Shown piece after piece: positions 15,078 to 22,957 of a stretch of DNA of 55,716 bases. The notes beneath the pieces were generated by a model, which saw only the letters and a list, made by a program, of their open reading frames with translations, did not search any database and was not told the origin of the DNA. The position numbers were made by a program, and so were the translations under genes. How positions within the stretch are numbered: position 1 is the first letter of the stretch; each line of letters starts with the position of its first letter. The stretch is taken from assembly GCF_947631165.1 (NCBI RefSeq), contig NZ_CANRKH010000020.1:1-55716 (forward strand). Direction: 5' to 3'. The stretch is from an uncultured Dysosmobacter sp. Its GTDB lineage: Bacteria; Bacillota; Clostridia; Oscillospirales; Oscillospiraceae.

Positions 15078-17381
15078 TTACGGGAGCCGCCCAAAGGCGG
15101 CGAAATGTGCTTGCCAGTAGCTGGTGTTGATATTTGCGTACTGGATGGGATCGCCACAGTGGATCATCATACCGCCTCCGACGTAGATACCCACATGGCT
15201 CATGCCGTCCGTGTCATAGGGGCCCTGGAAGAAAATCAGATCGCCGGGCTTGGCGTTGGCGCTGGAAACAGGGGTGCAGATGTGATACAGTCCTGTTGCC
15301 CCCAGCCGTCCCACGTCCCAGCCCACGCCACAGTGATTAACTACCCACGACACAAAGCCGGAGCAGTCAAAGGACGTGGCCGGGCTGGAGCCGCCCCAAA
15401 CGTAGGGGTAGCCCAGATACTTTTCCGCCTCGGTTATCATGGCGGCGAACTGTTCATCCTCCAGCGCCTCCGGGGGTATGTCGTAGGTGGTGACGGGGCC
15501 GCCGTATTTGCCGATGTAGGCGGAGCCGGGGAACAGGTCGGGCCGGTTTCCCAGCGCTACCATATAAAGGGCGTACCGGGATAGCTGATCCTCGCCCATG
15601 ATATACACGGGCACATGGGACAGGTTGAAGTTTTCCAGCGTGACGGTGCAGATGTAGTAGTTGTAGGGCACCTCCACGTCATAGGTGTTGCCCTCGCTGT
15701 CCGTCCGGGTTTCTGTCCGATACCGCACTTCCACCTCCACGGACTCGGTGAGGATATACTGGCGGTCAAAGAGCGTTTGCAGGTCGGCCTCCACCTCTGC
15801 CAACGTCCAGCCCTCCGGGTGGAACGCGGACAGGATAGACAGCAGCACATAGGGGTCATGCTCGATGCCGTCCAAATCAAAGTGGTACTCGTCGTAGCTG
15901 TGGGTGGCCTCGTAGCCCGCCAGCATGGATCGTAGATCCGCCTCCAGCCCCGCATAGGCGGCCTCGGCCCCCAGCAGATCGGCGTCCTCCGCCGGATAGG
16001 TGGTCGCCGCCACGCTCCCGGTCAGGCCGTTCCCGATGGCGGCGAGGGACGAGCCGCACGACTGCATGACTACCACCAGCAGAATACAGAGCAGGGCGAT
16101 GAGCACGCCTGCGGGGTGGCGCTTGACGAAGCCCGCCACGGCCCGTCCGATCCTTTCTGTTGCGGTGGCGGTTGCCTCCGTTGCCTTGGCCCCCTGCTTG
16201 GCGGCCTCCCGCGCCTGCTTCTGATACCGTTTGCGCTGCTGGCGCTTGCGCCACAGCCGGGAAAGGGCGTTTTTCTTTTCCATTTCCGGGTGCTCCAGCA
16301 CCGTCTGCCGGAAATGATAATCCGCTGTAGCCTTGACCGATTTGCCCTCGGCCTTTTTTACCGCCCGCGCCGGATGGGTACGGATGCGCTGCCTGGTGAA
16401 GCGCACCGCCTTCCGGCCAGCGGCCTCGGCCACGAGCTCGGAGCGGTGGGCCCCCTCGGTTCCCACATTCTCATGCTCCACCTCGTAAACCTTGCCATGC
16501 GCGAAGCCGTGAACGCTCCGCCCGGCAAAGCCCGCCGCCCGTCTGACCGGGCCGGGGGACTTGTAGGGCTTCTGCCGGGCCAGCTTGTCCCTGGCCGTGT
16601 TCAGCTTGTCGCCCCGCTTCTCCATACGGAGCCGGGATTTTCGGAGCGTGTCAGGCTCCGGGGCGGCGGGGCCGGGATCGACACCAGCTTTGTCGCCGTC
16701 AGAGGGCCGAGGGCCAGCGCCGCCGTCCCGGTGGAGCTTATCGTCGTCGGCACAAAGTCCACTCTGCTCCGTTTCCACCTTGCGGCGAAAACTCCGCCCG
16801 TTCCCTTGTGCCTCCTCTCCCCACGCAACCCGCTGCGCTGGGCTTGCGCGGGGGCCCCTTTGGGCCTGCTTGCTGTCCCGCCGAAACTTCTCACTGGACG
16901 CGCCGGGCTCCCGTGTTTCCCACTTGCTGTGCTGGCGGTACTTTGGGACTCGTCGGCACAAACTGCGCTCGGCTCCTTCGGGACAAAGTGTCCCAAAGTT
17001 GCCCCGCTCCGTTGCGCCTCCTCTCCCCACAAAGTCTGCCGACTTTGCGGGGGCCCCATTTTCCGAAGTGGCGGGCCCCGCATCGTCGGCAGGCCCCTTC
17101 GGGGGATCGTCCTTCAGAGGAAGCTCCGGCCCCGTGGGGTCATAGGCCGCCCCGGTCTGCTCCGGCATGGGTGGATCGGTGGGCGGCCCCGGATCAAGGG
17201 GAGCAACAGGCTCCGCCTCCGGGGGCCGCTGCTCCCGGCTCATGCGGGCCGCCGCCTTTTTCCACGACTGGCTCCGGCCCCTGGCCTTGACCTCTTCCTT
17301 GCCCTTGGCCTCAAACCGCAGGGCGGGATCGGCCTTGTCCTGACGGGGGCCGCGCCCCGGTTCCTCACGCTCCGGCGTCAT
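15078..17381 (-). CDS. C40 (NlpC/P60) cell-wall peptidase of the ICE (CD1108-like, 767 aa)
   Basis: The protein opens a path through peptidoglycan for the transfer channel. ATG 17381 follows GGAGG. Residues 1-250 are Pro/Arg-rich and disordered and contain two copies of the composite ICE repeat in frame (giving GRGGATERG and related peptides). Basic helices follow. One membrane segment (GVLIALLCILLVVVMQSC) lies near residue 420. A VirB8/Tcp-like or lysozyme-adjacent stretch comes next, and the C-terminal NlpC/P60 domain shows catalytic Cys in TSFDCSGFVSWV, His in GMSHVGIYV and MIHCGDP. It overlaps the VirB4 stop. Confidence 0.85.
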   Translation of the reverse strand: MTPEREEPGRGPRQDKADPALRFEAKGKEEVKARGRSQSWKKAAARMSREQRPPEAEPVAPLDPGPPTDPPMPEQTGAAYDPTGPELPLKDDPPKGPADDAGPATSENGAPAKSADFVGRGGATERGNFGTLCPEGAERSLCRRVPKYRQHSKWETREPGASSEKFRRDSKQAQRGPRASPAQRVAWGEEAQGNGRSFRRKVETEQSGLCADDDKLHRDGGAGPRPSDGDKAGVDPGPAAPEPDTLRKSRLRMEKRGDKLNTARDKLARQKPYKSPGPVRRAAGFAGRSVHGFAHGKVYEVEHENVGTEGAHRSELVAEAAGRKAVRFTRQRIRTHPARAVKKAEGKSVKATADYHFRQTVLEHPEMEKKNALSRLWRKRQQRKRYQKQAREAAKQGAKATEATATATERIGRAVAGFVKRHPAGVLIALLCILLVVVMQSCGSSLAAIGNGLTGSVAATTYPAEDADLLGAEAAYAGLEADLRSMLAGYEATHSYDEYHFDLDGIEHDPYVLLSILSAFHPEGWTLAEVEADLQTLFDRQYILTESVEVEVRYRTETRTDSEGNTYDVEVPYNYYICTVTLENFNLSHVPVYIMGEDQLSRYALYMVALGNRPDLFPGSAYIGKYGGPVTTYDIPPEALEDEQFAAMITEAEKYLGYPYVWGGSSPATSFDCSGFVSWVVNHCGVGWDVGRLGATGLYHICTPVSSANAKPGDLIFFQGPYDTDGMSHVGIYVGGGMMIHCGDPIQYANINTSYWQAHFAAFGRLP
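16744..16860. repeat. Composite ICE repeat, copy D (diverged, in coding sequence)
   Basis: Begins with TCGTCGGCACAAA and ends GGGGGCCCC like the other copies. The hairpin is retained with different bases (CGCAACCC paired with GGGCTTGCG inside CCCC/GGGG). The 23-bp palindrome itself has decayed. It lies in frame in the disordered part of the C40 peptidase gene. Confidence 0.7.
16941..17068. repeat. Composite ICE repeat, copy C (with palindrome copy 8, in coding sequence)
   Basis: CTTTGGGACTCGTCGGCACA, full palindrome at 16976-16998, hairpin CAAAGTC/GACTTTG inside CCCC/GGGG, and a terminal half-palindrome TTCCGAAG. It lies in frame in the N-terminal disordered region of the C40 peptidase gene. 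Confidence 0.85.
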
Positions 17382-19737
17382 TTTTCAAGTCCTCCGGGCG
17401 GGTGGTGAGCAGGTCGTAAATCTCGCCCTTGGGAAAACGGTCAACGAATGGGATCGTCACCGCGCCGTAGAACAGCAGGCCCTCGCCGGAATTGCTGTGG
17501 GTAATATAGGAAAGCTGGTGTTCGCTGATCCCCAGCTTTTGAGCAAGGATGGCCCGGTCGCTTTGGGCCTGGGACAGCAGGATCAGAAAATCCGTGTTGT
17601 CCAGAATGGCCTCAATCTCCCGGCTGGCAAGCAGGTCTTTCACATTCTGCGTCAGGGCCGAGGGGACGCAGCCCTTTTTGCGGAGCATTTTCCACACGGC
17701 CACAAAGTAGCTGGCGGTCAGCGCGTCCCGCAGGAGAATGTGAAACTCGTCAAAGTAGCACCATGTAGAGATACCCGCCTCAAAGTTCGTGTTGACCGTG
17801 GCCGACACAAACTCATTGGTAACGTGCATCGCGATCTTGCGGAGATTTTCACCCATGCCCTTCAGGACGATGCACACCACACGGGCGTTGAGGTTGACGT
17901 TGGTATGGAAATTGAACAGGTTAAGGGAGCCGGTGCAGTAGAGCTCCAGCGCCGTTGCCACCCGCAGGGCCTCCGGCTCCGGCTGTTTCAGAAGCTCCTC
18001 GTACAAATCTTGAAGCAGGGGCATCTTTCCGTCCCCGATCCCCAGCGTGAGCTCCCGGTAGACCTGCCGCACACAGCGGTCAATCACCGTTTTCTCAATG
18101 GGCTGCAAGCCGTCCTTACCGCCCACCACAAGCTCACACAGGGACAAGAGGAAGTCCGCCTTCATGGAAAGCGGGCTCTCGCCGCCGTCCAGGTCAAGCT
18201 GGATGTCCATAGGATTGATATGATGTGGGCTGTCCGGGGCGATCTCGATGACCTGCCCGCCCAGCCGCCGCACCAGCGGGGCATATTCCCCCATAGGGTC
18301 TACCACAATGATCCGATCCTGGGTCGCCAGAAATACGTTAATCAGTTCCCGCTTGGCGGCGAAGCTCTTGCCTGAGCCGGTGGAGCCGAGGTAAAGGCCG
18401 TTGGCCGATTTCAGCTTTTTCCTGTCCGCCATAATGATATTGTGGGAAAGAGCGTTGGCCCCGTAGTAGAGGGCTTGACCGCCCATGCGGAGCTCCCTCG
18501 TGATAAAGGGCACAAAGATCGCCGTGCTGCTGGTGGTCATGCCCCGCTGGATCTCCACCTCGTTGTACCCCAGTGCCAGCGAGGACACATACGCCTGTTC
18601 CTGCTGCCAGTCCAGCCGTTTCAGGGCGCAGTTGTATTTCTGCGCGATGCCGGACACGGTGAACACGTCGTTTTCCAACCGCTCCAGCGTGGGGGCCAGA
18701 TCGATGACCGTGAACGTCAGCAGGAGCATCCGCTCGTTGCGGGATTGCAGGTCGGCCAGCAGGTCGGCGGCGTCCTTGGAGAATGTGATCAGGTCGGGCG
18801 GGAGGATGTCGGGGTCGTACCCGGCCCGCATCGCCTTTTTCTGCTCCTCCACCTTCATGCGGTCAATGTCAGATACCTTGCCCTTGATGGTCTTGATGGC
18901 CTTGGTCTGATCCACCGTCTGAATGTGCATGGTGACGGTGAGCTCCATATCCAATTCCAAAATCTCACGCAGCAGCCGGTCAGAGAGCTCCGACGCCATG
19001 ATCTGCAAATAGGACGCCGCACCCCAATACCGGCCTACCCGGAACGTCCGGGGACGGGAGAAGTCGAAGCCCCCAAAGGGGGCCACCGCCTCCTTGGTGC
19101 CCTGGCCGGTCTTTACCACGTCGGCCCATGAGAAATGAAACGCCTCCCGCTGGGGGCCGGGGTGGGTCTGGCCGTGGAGCACCGCCAGACGCTCCCGCCC
19201 GTCCAGGGGCTGGGCCTGTACCCCCAGCCGCTTGAAGTTTCCCAGCACATCGGCCTCCACGCGCTCCAGCCGGGGCCGGGCCGTGGCGAGATCGTCCGCC
19301 GGAACGCCAAAGGTGATGTACTTAGCCCGGTCAATCCCGTTGTTGCTTTTGGCTACCTGGCCTTTCAGCATCCCGGTAAACTCCCCGCGGATGCTGTCAA
19401 ACTCGTCATGGGCCGGGGGAATGTTGATCTCATACCGCCCGCTGGAGTGGGAACGGCGGTTGATAAAGGAAAGCTGGAACGGGATCGAAGCGTCAAAATA
19501 GTTGAGGAACGCGCTCCAGCCGTTGAAGATAGCGGACTGATCCTCGGTGGACGCCACGGAATAGTTGATGTCCTCATAGGCCAGCGTCTTGGTGAACAGG
19601 CCGCCGGGGAGCTGGCACACGCCGTCCTTCAGCATCCGCACATAGGGGATCGTCTGCTGGGCCGAGAGCGTACCCCGGCCCCGGCTGGATCGGTCAGCCC
19701 TTCCGGGGCGCTGCTTTACGCTTTTTGTTTTTTGCAA
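17365..19737 (-). CDS. virB4: VirB4-family conjugation ATPase (790 aa)
   Basis: A cytoplasmic AAA+-like ATPase that powers the type IV secretion channel. I chose TTG 19737, which sits six bases behind AAGGAGG inside the PrgI gene; the conserved segment TLSAQQTIPYVRMLKDGV follows soon after. The TraC-like N-domain is followed by Walker A GSTGSGKSFAAK (about residue 455) and Walker B WCYFDEFHILL, plus the C-terminal arginine/glutamine motif TQNVKDLLAS. It is full length and intact, unlike VirB6 and VirD4. Confidence 0.92.
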   Translation of the reverse strand: MQKTKSVKQRPGRADRSSRGRGTLSAQQTIPYVRMLKDGVCQLPGGLFTKTLAYEDINYSVASTEDQSAIFNGWSAFLNYFDASIPFQLSFINRRSHSSGRYEINIPPAHDEFDSIRGEFTGMLKGQVAKSNNGIDRAKYITFGVPADDLATARPRLERVEADVLGNFKRLGVQAQPLDGRERLAVLHGQTHPGPQREAFHFSWADVVKTGQGTKEAVAPFGGFDFSRPRTFRVGRYWGAASYLQIMASELSDRLLREILELDMELTVTMHIQTVDQTKAIKTIKGKVSDIDRMKVEEQKKAMRAGYDPDILPPDLITFSKDAADLLADLQSRNERMLLLTFTVIDLAPTLERLENDVFTVSGIAQKYNCALKRLDWQQEQAYVSSLALGYNEVEIQRGMTTSSTAIFVPFITRELRMGGQALYYGANALSHNIIMADRKKLKSANGLYLGSTGSGKSFAAKRELINVFLATQDRIIVVDPMGEYAPLVRRLGGQVIEIAPDSPHHINPMDIQLDLDGGESPLSMKADFLLSLCELVVGGKDGLQPIEKTVIDRCVRQVYRELTLGIGDGKMPLLQDLYEELLKQPEPEALRVATALELYCTGSLNLFNFHTNVNLNARVVCIVLKGMGENLRKIAMHVTNEFVSATVNTNFEAGISTWCYFDEFHILLRDALTASYFVAVWKMLRKKGCVPSALTQNVKDLLASREIEAILDNTDFLILLSQAQSDRAILAQKLGISEHQLSYITHSNSGEGLLFYGAVTIPFVDRFPKGEIYDLLTTRPEDLKNDAGA

Positions 19738-20071
19738 TAGGCTCCTCCTTCCTCGCAAATGGGGCATAGATATTTTCCGTCCGATAGGGCCGCCTGCCGG
19801 GACGCAGGTACTTGGCCCGGACAATGTTTCGCACTACCTTCTCCAGTGGCAGGCCGTCCCGCTCATACATCGCCAGCAGAAAGGCTGGTAGCATGACGGC
19901 CAGCATGAGGAACAGCGCCGCCGTGTTGCCGAGGGCCCCTCTGGTGAACAGGTACAGAGGGATGCCCACCGCCGCCGCGCCGCCGAAACAAATCAACTGC
20001 CGCTTCGTCAGGTTGAACGCCAGCTTGGTCTTGATTTTGGAGAGGTCGTTGGGGACGTTTACATAGGCCAC
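19694..20071 (-). CDS. PrgI-family membrane protein (125 aa)
   Basis: A small inner-membrane component of Gram-positive type IV secretion, positioned like VirB3. GTG 20071 lies seven bases behind GGAGG. The N-terminus MAYVNVPNDLSKIKTKLAFN and two hydrophobic helices (about residues 28-45 and 50-68) followed by YERDGLPLEKVV are typical. Its 3' end overlaps the VirB4 start region. Confidence 0.88.
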   Translation of the reverse strand: MAYVNVPNDLSKIKTKLAFNLTKRQLICFGGAAAVGIPLYLFTRGALGNTAALFLMLAVMLPAFLLAMYERDGLPLEKVVRNIVRAKYLRPGRRPYRTENIYAPFARKEEPIAKNKKRKAAPRKG

Positions 20072-20652
20072 TTTTCAGCCTCCTTTTCAGGAATATGACT
20101 TTGGGACAAAATGTCCCGAAGTCCCATCGTGGGCTCCACCTCGTTTCCCCACACGTCCCAGCCGGGCGGGGTCTGCCGGGCAAAGAGCTCCACACGGGGC
20201 ACGTCCCCTATGAGGGCCACGATCTTGTCACGGGCCTCGTCCGGCTTTTTGCTGTGGGCCTCGATGGGTGAAATGATGAATTGGTGGATGTTGGCGGCCT
20301 GCCGCCTGGGGTGGCCCCGTGTCGCCAGCAGGCACACCTCCGCGTTACCCCGCGTCCAGAAGCCCAGCCCATAAAACCAGCTATCCGCCTTCCGGTTCTT
20401 TTTCAGCCAGAGGAACGCCACGCTTTTGTAGGTAAAGCCCCAGGCCCGGATCAGCCGCAGGGCCTCCGGGAGTTGGGGGAACGTGGCCCACAAAAAAAGC
20501 ACGCTGTCCGGGGCCGCAAGCTCGGCCACCGGGAGCGCGCACAATTCCTCAATGCTCATGGTGGGATAGTGTTTTTCCGCTGCCCCCTGCAAGCCCTTTT
20601 GGGAATACCGCCACGGGGGATCTGCGTAAATCACCGCGTATTTTCCGATAAT
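20059..20652 (-). CDS. MT-A70-family adenine-N6 DNA methyltransferase (197 aa)
   Basis: It methylates adenine in DNA with S-adenosylmethionine. Motif DPPW (YADPPWRYSQKG) lies close to the N-terminus, and LFLWATFPQLPEALRLIRAW and the later FYGLGFWTRGNAEVCLLATR fit the family. The frame is open further upstream, but those codons lie inside a terminator and lack a ribosome site. AAAGGAG is followed six bases later by ATT (20652-20650), so I infer an ATT start. Palindrome copy 9 codes for part of the C-terminus (GLRDILSQSH). No endonuclease is adjacent; host or antirestriction role is likely. Confidence 0.8.
   Translation of the reverse strand: MIGKYAVIYADPPWRYSQKGLQGAAEKHYPTMSIEELCALPVAELAAPDSVLFLWATFPQLPEALRLIRAWGFTYKSVAFLWLKKNRKADSWFYGLGFWTRGNAEVCLLATRGHPRRQAANIHQFIISPIEAHSKKPDEARDKIVALIGDVPRVELFARQTPPGWDVWGNEVEPTMGLRDILSQSHIPEKEAEKWPM
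20099..20121. repeat. ICE 23-bp palindrome, copy 9 (in coding sequence)
   Basis: Reads CTTTGGGACA-AAA-TGTCCCGAAG within the last codons of the MT-A70 gene. Confidence 0.85.
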
Positions 20653-20670
20653 GTCACTCTCCTTTGCATA

Positions 20671-20703
20671 AGAAAAAGCCGTCTGCATTTCTGCAAACGG
20701 CTT
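20671..20703 (-). terminator. Terminator of the toxin-antitoxin operon
   Basis: Minus-strand stem AAGCCGT/ACGGCTT extended by TGCA/TGCA, followed by TTTTTC. It is placed right after the toxin operon and before the MT-A70 ribosome site, which argues against an earlier start for the methylase. Confidence 0.65.
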
Positions 20704-20720
20704 CATAGCGTTATTTTTGA

Positions 20721-20744
20721 TGATTTGTTGACCTCAACAAATCA
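20721..20744. repeat. 24-bp inverted repeat downstream of the toxin gene
   Basis: TGATTTGTTGA-CC-TCAACAAATCA, arms of 11 bases, two-base centre. With so tight a centre it suits a dimeric protein binding site better than an RNA hairpin, though it could support termination. Confidence 0.5.
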
Positions 20745-20784
20745 TTCGTCCAGCATGAGATTTTTGCGATCCTCCTTCAGCTTT

Positions 20785-21120
20785 TTAATTGGTTTCGTCA
20801 TCCTGAAGTTTGTCAAATAGGATGCGCAGATAGTCACGGCGGCCATACAGAACACGATCCACATAGATGTCACTGCCATATACCCGATAAAAGGTGAGGT
20901 AGCTCCCAGTCACAAGAAAGCGGTAATCGCTGTCCACATCGGCAATCGAGGACAGGGGAGCACCGATCTCTGCGAAATCCGCAAGCCGATCCACATCATC
21001 CATAATGCGGTTGACCGTGCGTTCCGCTGAGGAAGTGTTTTGAAGCTCAGAGGAAATATAATCCCATATCTCATCCAAATCCCGGCGAGACTCTTTCGTA
21101 TAATGGATCTTATACTTCAT
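20785..21120 (-). CDS. ParE/RelE-family toxin (111 aa)
   Basis: Type II toxin. The sequence (MKYKIHYTKESRRDLDEIWD, later YRFLVTGSYLTFYRVYGSDI and YVDRVLYGRRDYLRILF) matches ParE/RelE folds, with the usual C-terminal GRRDYL. It overlaps the antitoxin gene by 11 bases. Together they would stabilise the ICE, by poisoning gyrase (ParE) or mRNA (RelE); which one cannot be told here. Confidence 0.88.
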   Translation of the reverse strand: MKYKIHYTKESRRDLDEIWDYISSELQNTSSAERTVNRIMDDVDRLADFAEIGAPLSSIADVDSDYRFLVTGSYLTFYRVYGSDIYVDRVLYGRRDYLRILFDKLQDDETN

Positions 21121-21370
21121 TCGCTCTTGCGCGGAAATGCGCCCTCATGTCCTCCGGGGTCAGCCAGCCTTCGGTTTCGCCGGACTTCCGCCCCTTGGCA
21201 AGCTCATTCATCAGTCGGATGGTTGCCTGGGTTTTCTCATAGTCCTGTATATCCACAATAGCGTATCTGCCGCGCCCGTTCTTCGTTAAAAAGACAGGAG
21301 CGCCCACAGCCACATCATGCAGCACCTCGCTGTAATTGCGCAGATCGGAGATCGGTTTAATATTCGGCAT
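21110..21370 (-). CDS. Phd/YefM-family antitoxin (86 aa)
   Basis: ATG 21370 (MPNIKPISDLRNYSEVLHDV) follows AAGGGG. The N-terminal Phd/YefM DNA-binding domain includes GAPVFLTKNGRGRYAIVD. The C-terminus should wrap the toxin. It precedes the toxin in a two-gene operon and normally autorepresses it. Confidence 0.88.
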   Translation of the reverse strand: MPNIKPISDLRNYSEVLHDVAVGAPVFLTKNGRGRYAIVDIQDYEKTQATIRLMNELAKGRKSGETEGWLTPEDMRAHFRARANEV

Positions 21371-21444
21371 CGTATTCAGCCCCTTTCTGCTTATAGTATA
21401 TCCCAATCTGCTGTAAAATTCAACGGCTAATTTGCTGCAATAAA

Positions 21445-22236
21445 TCACACACCTTTTCCGCCTTCGGCCACAGCCTCCCGCGCCTTTGCGATTCGCTCCC
21501 GCGCGGGGGCATAGATAGCCGGGGCGGTTTCAAAACAGATGAAGCGGCGGCCCGTGTTCAGCGCAGCCACCGCCGTTGTGCCGCTCCCCGCGCAGATGTC
21601 CGCCACCACCTGCCCCTCGTCGGTGTAGGTACGGATAAGATACTCGCACAGGGCCACCGGCTTTTGGGTAGGGTGAACGGTATGGGCCACCGTGGGAAAC
21701 GTCAGCACGTTGCCGGGATAGCACCGCCCGTCCTTGGACTCCGCCGCTGTCCGTTCAAACTTCCCGTAGTTGGGGCTCTGGCCGCTTTTGGGGTATGTCC
21801 GCTTATAGGGCTCGCCCTGTTCAAACTGCGGATTGTACCTGGGCAGCTTTTGATAGAACACCAAAATATTCTCCGTCTTTTTCAGCGGCGCACGGTTTGC
21901 GTTGAGAAAGCCTGTTGCCCGCGCCTTGTGCCATATCCACTCATAGCGGAGCATGGGGAGGTTGGACGCGCCCAGCACCTTGTCATAGGGGCATTGGGCG
22001 AAGAACAGGGCCGCGCCGTCTGGCTTCACCGCCCAGCGCACCGCCTCCCATAGCTCCGGGAGCGGCAGGGGCACATCCCAATAATTCCGGGTGGTGCCGT
22101 AGGGCGGATCAGTCAGAAGCATATCCACCGAATGACGGGGCAGGGCCAGCAGGCCCTTGATCCCGTCCATAAGATACAGGTTGTTCACCTCCAGCTTCGG
22201 GACACTTTGTCCCAAAGCAGATTTTTCTGCAATCAA
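21445..22236 (-). CDS. DNA methyltransferase, N4-cytosine/N6-adenine type (263 aa)
   Basis: TTG 22236 lies six bases behind GGAAGGAGG, while the in-frame ATG further upstream has no such site. Catalytic motif TDPPYG (about residue 45) and the SAM-binding motif DICAGSGTTAVAA near the C-terminus define a beta-class methylase, with HPTQKPVALCEYL between them. Residues 6-13 (ALGQSVPK) are encoded by palindrome copy 10. It is an orphan enzyme next to VirB6, and may protect the ICE in new hosts. Confidence 0.85.
   Translation of the reverse strand: MIAEKSALGQSVPKLEVNNLYLMDGIKGLLALPRHSVDMLLTDPPYGTTRNYWDVPLPLPELWEAVRWAVKPDGAALFFAQCPYDKVLGASNLPMLRYEWIWHKARATGFLNANRAPLKKTENILVFYQKLPRYNPQFEQGEPYKRTYPKSGQSPNYGKFERTAAESKDGRCYPGNVLTFPTVAHTVHPTQKPVALCEYLIRTYTDEGQVVADICAGSGTTAVAALNTGRRFICFETAPAIYAPARERIAKAREAVAEGGKGV
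22195..22217. repeat. ICE 23-bp palindrome, copy 10 (in coding sequence)
   Basis: Reads CTTCGGGACA-CTT-TGTCCCAAAG near the start of the methylase gene, encoding LGQSVPK. Confidence 0.85.
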
Positions 22237-22276
22237 TACATTCCTCCTTCCAAAAGTAAGCTCTTGGCCGCCCATA

Positions 22277-22867
22277 TCAGTGGGCTCCAAAGATACTCTT
22301 TGCGATGCCGCCCGTCTTGAACAGCATGAATGTAAGTAAGACCGTATATCCCACGGTGCCCCAAATGGCCCCGATGGGGTCTCCGCTGGCGGCGATACCC
22401 TGAATGAGCACCGCGTAGATCGCCACGCAGACGAGGATCAAAAGCCCCTGGAAGCCCACGGCGAACAGGGACTTCAGATAGTTTTGGCCCGTGGAGCCAA
22501 GCTCCCGGTTGGAGAGGGTCGCCACGGGGATGGGGGCAAGACTGGTGAGCATATAGATCTCCAGCATACGGCCATAGGCGATCACAAATATAACGATGCC
22601 GAGTATCTTCATCGTCAGGCCCACCACAAGGGACTGCATGAACAGCCCCAGCAGGGGGCCGATGTCCATACCCTCCAATGTCGTTTCCAGCGTTGCCAGC
22701 ATATCCGGGGTAATGTCGGTGGAGCCCTGGATCAGCCCCGCCGCGTTGTTGATCACGCTCTGCGACACATCGAACACCGCCATAACGATATTGAACGTAT
22801 TGGAGAGGATCAGGATCGCCGCCCCGGTCTTAAACATCCACTTGAAGAAAATCCAGTAATCTATGTC
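22277..22867 (-). pseudogene. virB6: VirB6/TrbL-like (CD1112 family) protein, C-terminal part
   Basis: The frame begins at the IME1 junction with DIDYWIFFKWMFKTGAA and runs through four to five membrane helices (GLFMQSLVVGLTMKILGIVI, FQGLLILVCVAIYAVLIQGI) to its stop. It is the missing continuation of the N-terminal piece at 35016-35293, which ends NNLHD. Joined, they give a normal length channel protein of about 289 residues. IME1 separates the halves by 12.1 kb. Internal ATG 22837 could express a fragment but not a functional protein. Confidence 0.92.
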
Positions 22868-22907
22868 CAGTACGTTTTGTCAAGTAGGTTTTTCAAATAA
22901 ATGCAAA

Positions 22908-22941
22908 AACAGGCCACAGTGAATCGTCACTGTGGCCTGTT
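22908..22941 (-). terminator. Terminator of tnpX in IME1
   Basis: Perfect 15-bp stem AACAGGCCACAGTGA/TCACTGTGGCCTGTT, four-base loop, followed by TTTTTG on the minus strand. Confidence 0.9.
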
Positions 22942-22957
22942 GGGTGGAGTTATTCAG

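Noticed and set aside
16600..17381. Frameshift in the C40 peptidase gene at the repeats
   Set aside because: The frame stays open through both composite repeats and the N-region is disordered, so an in-frame insertion explains the odd composition.
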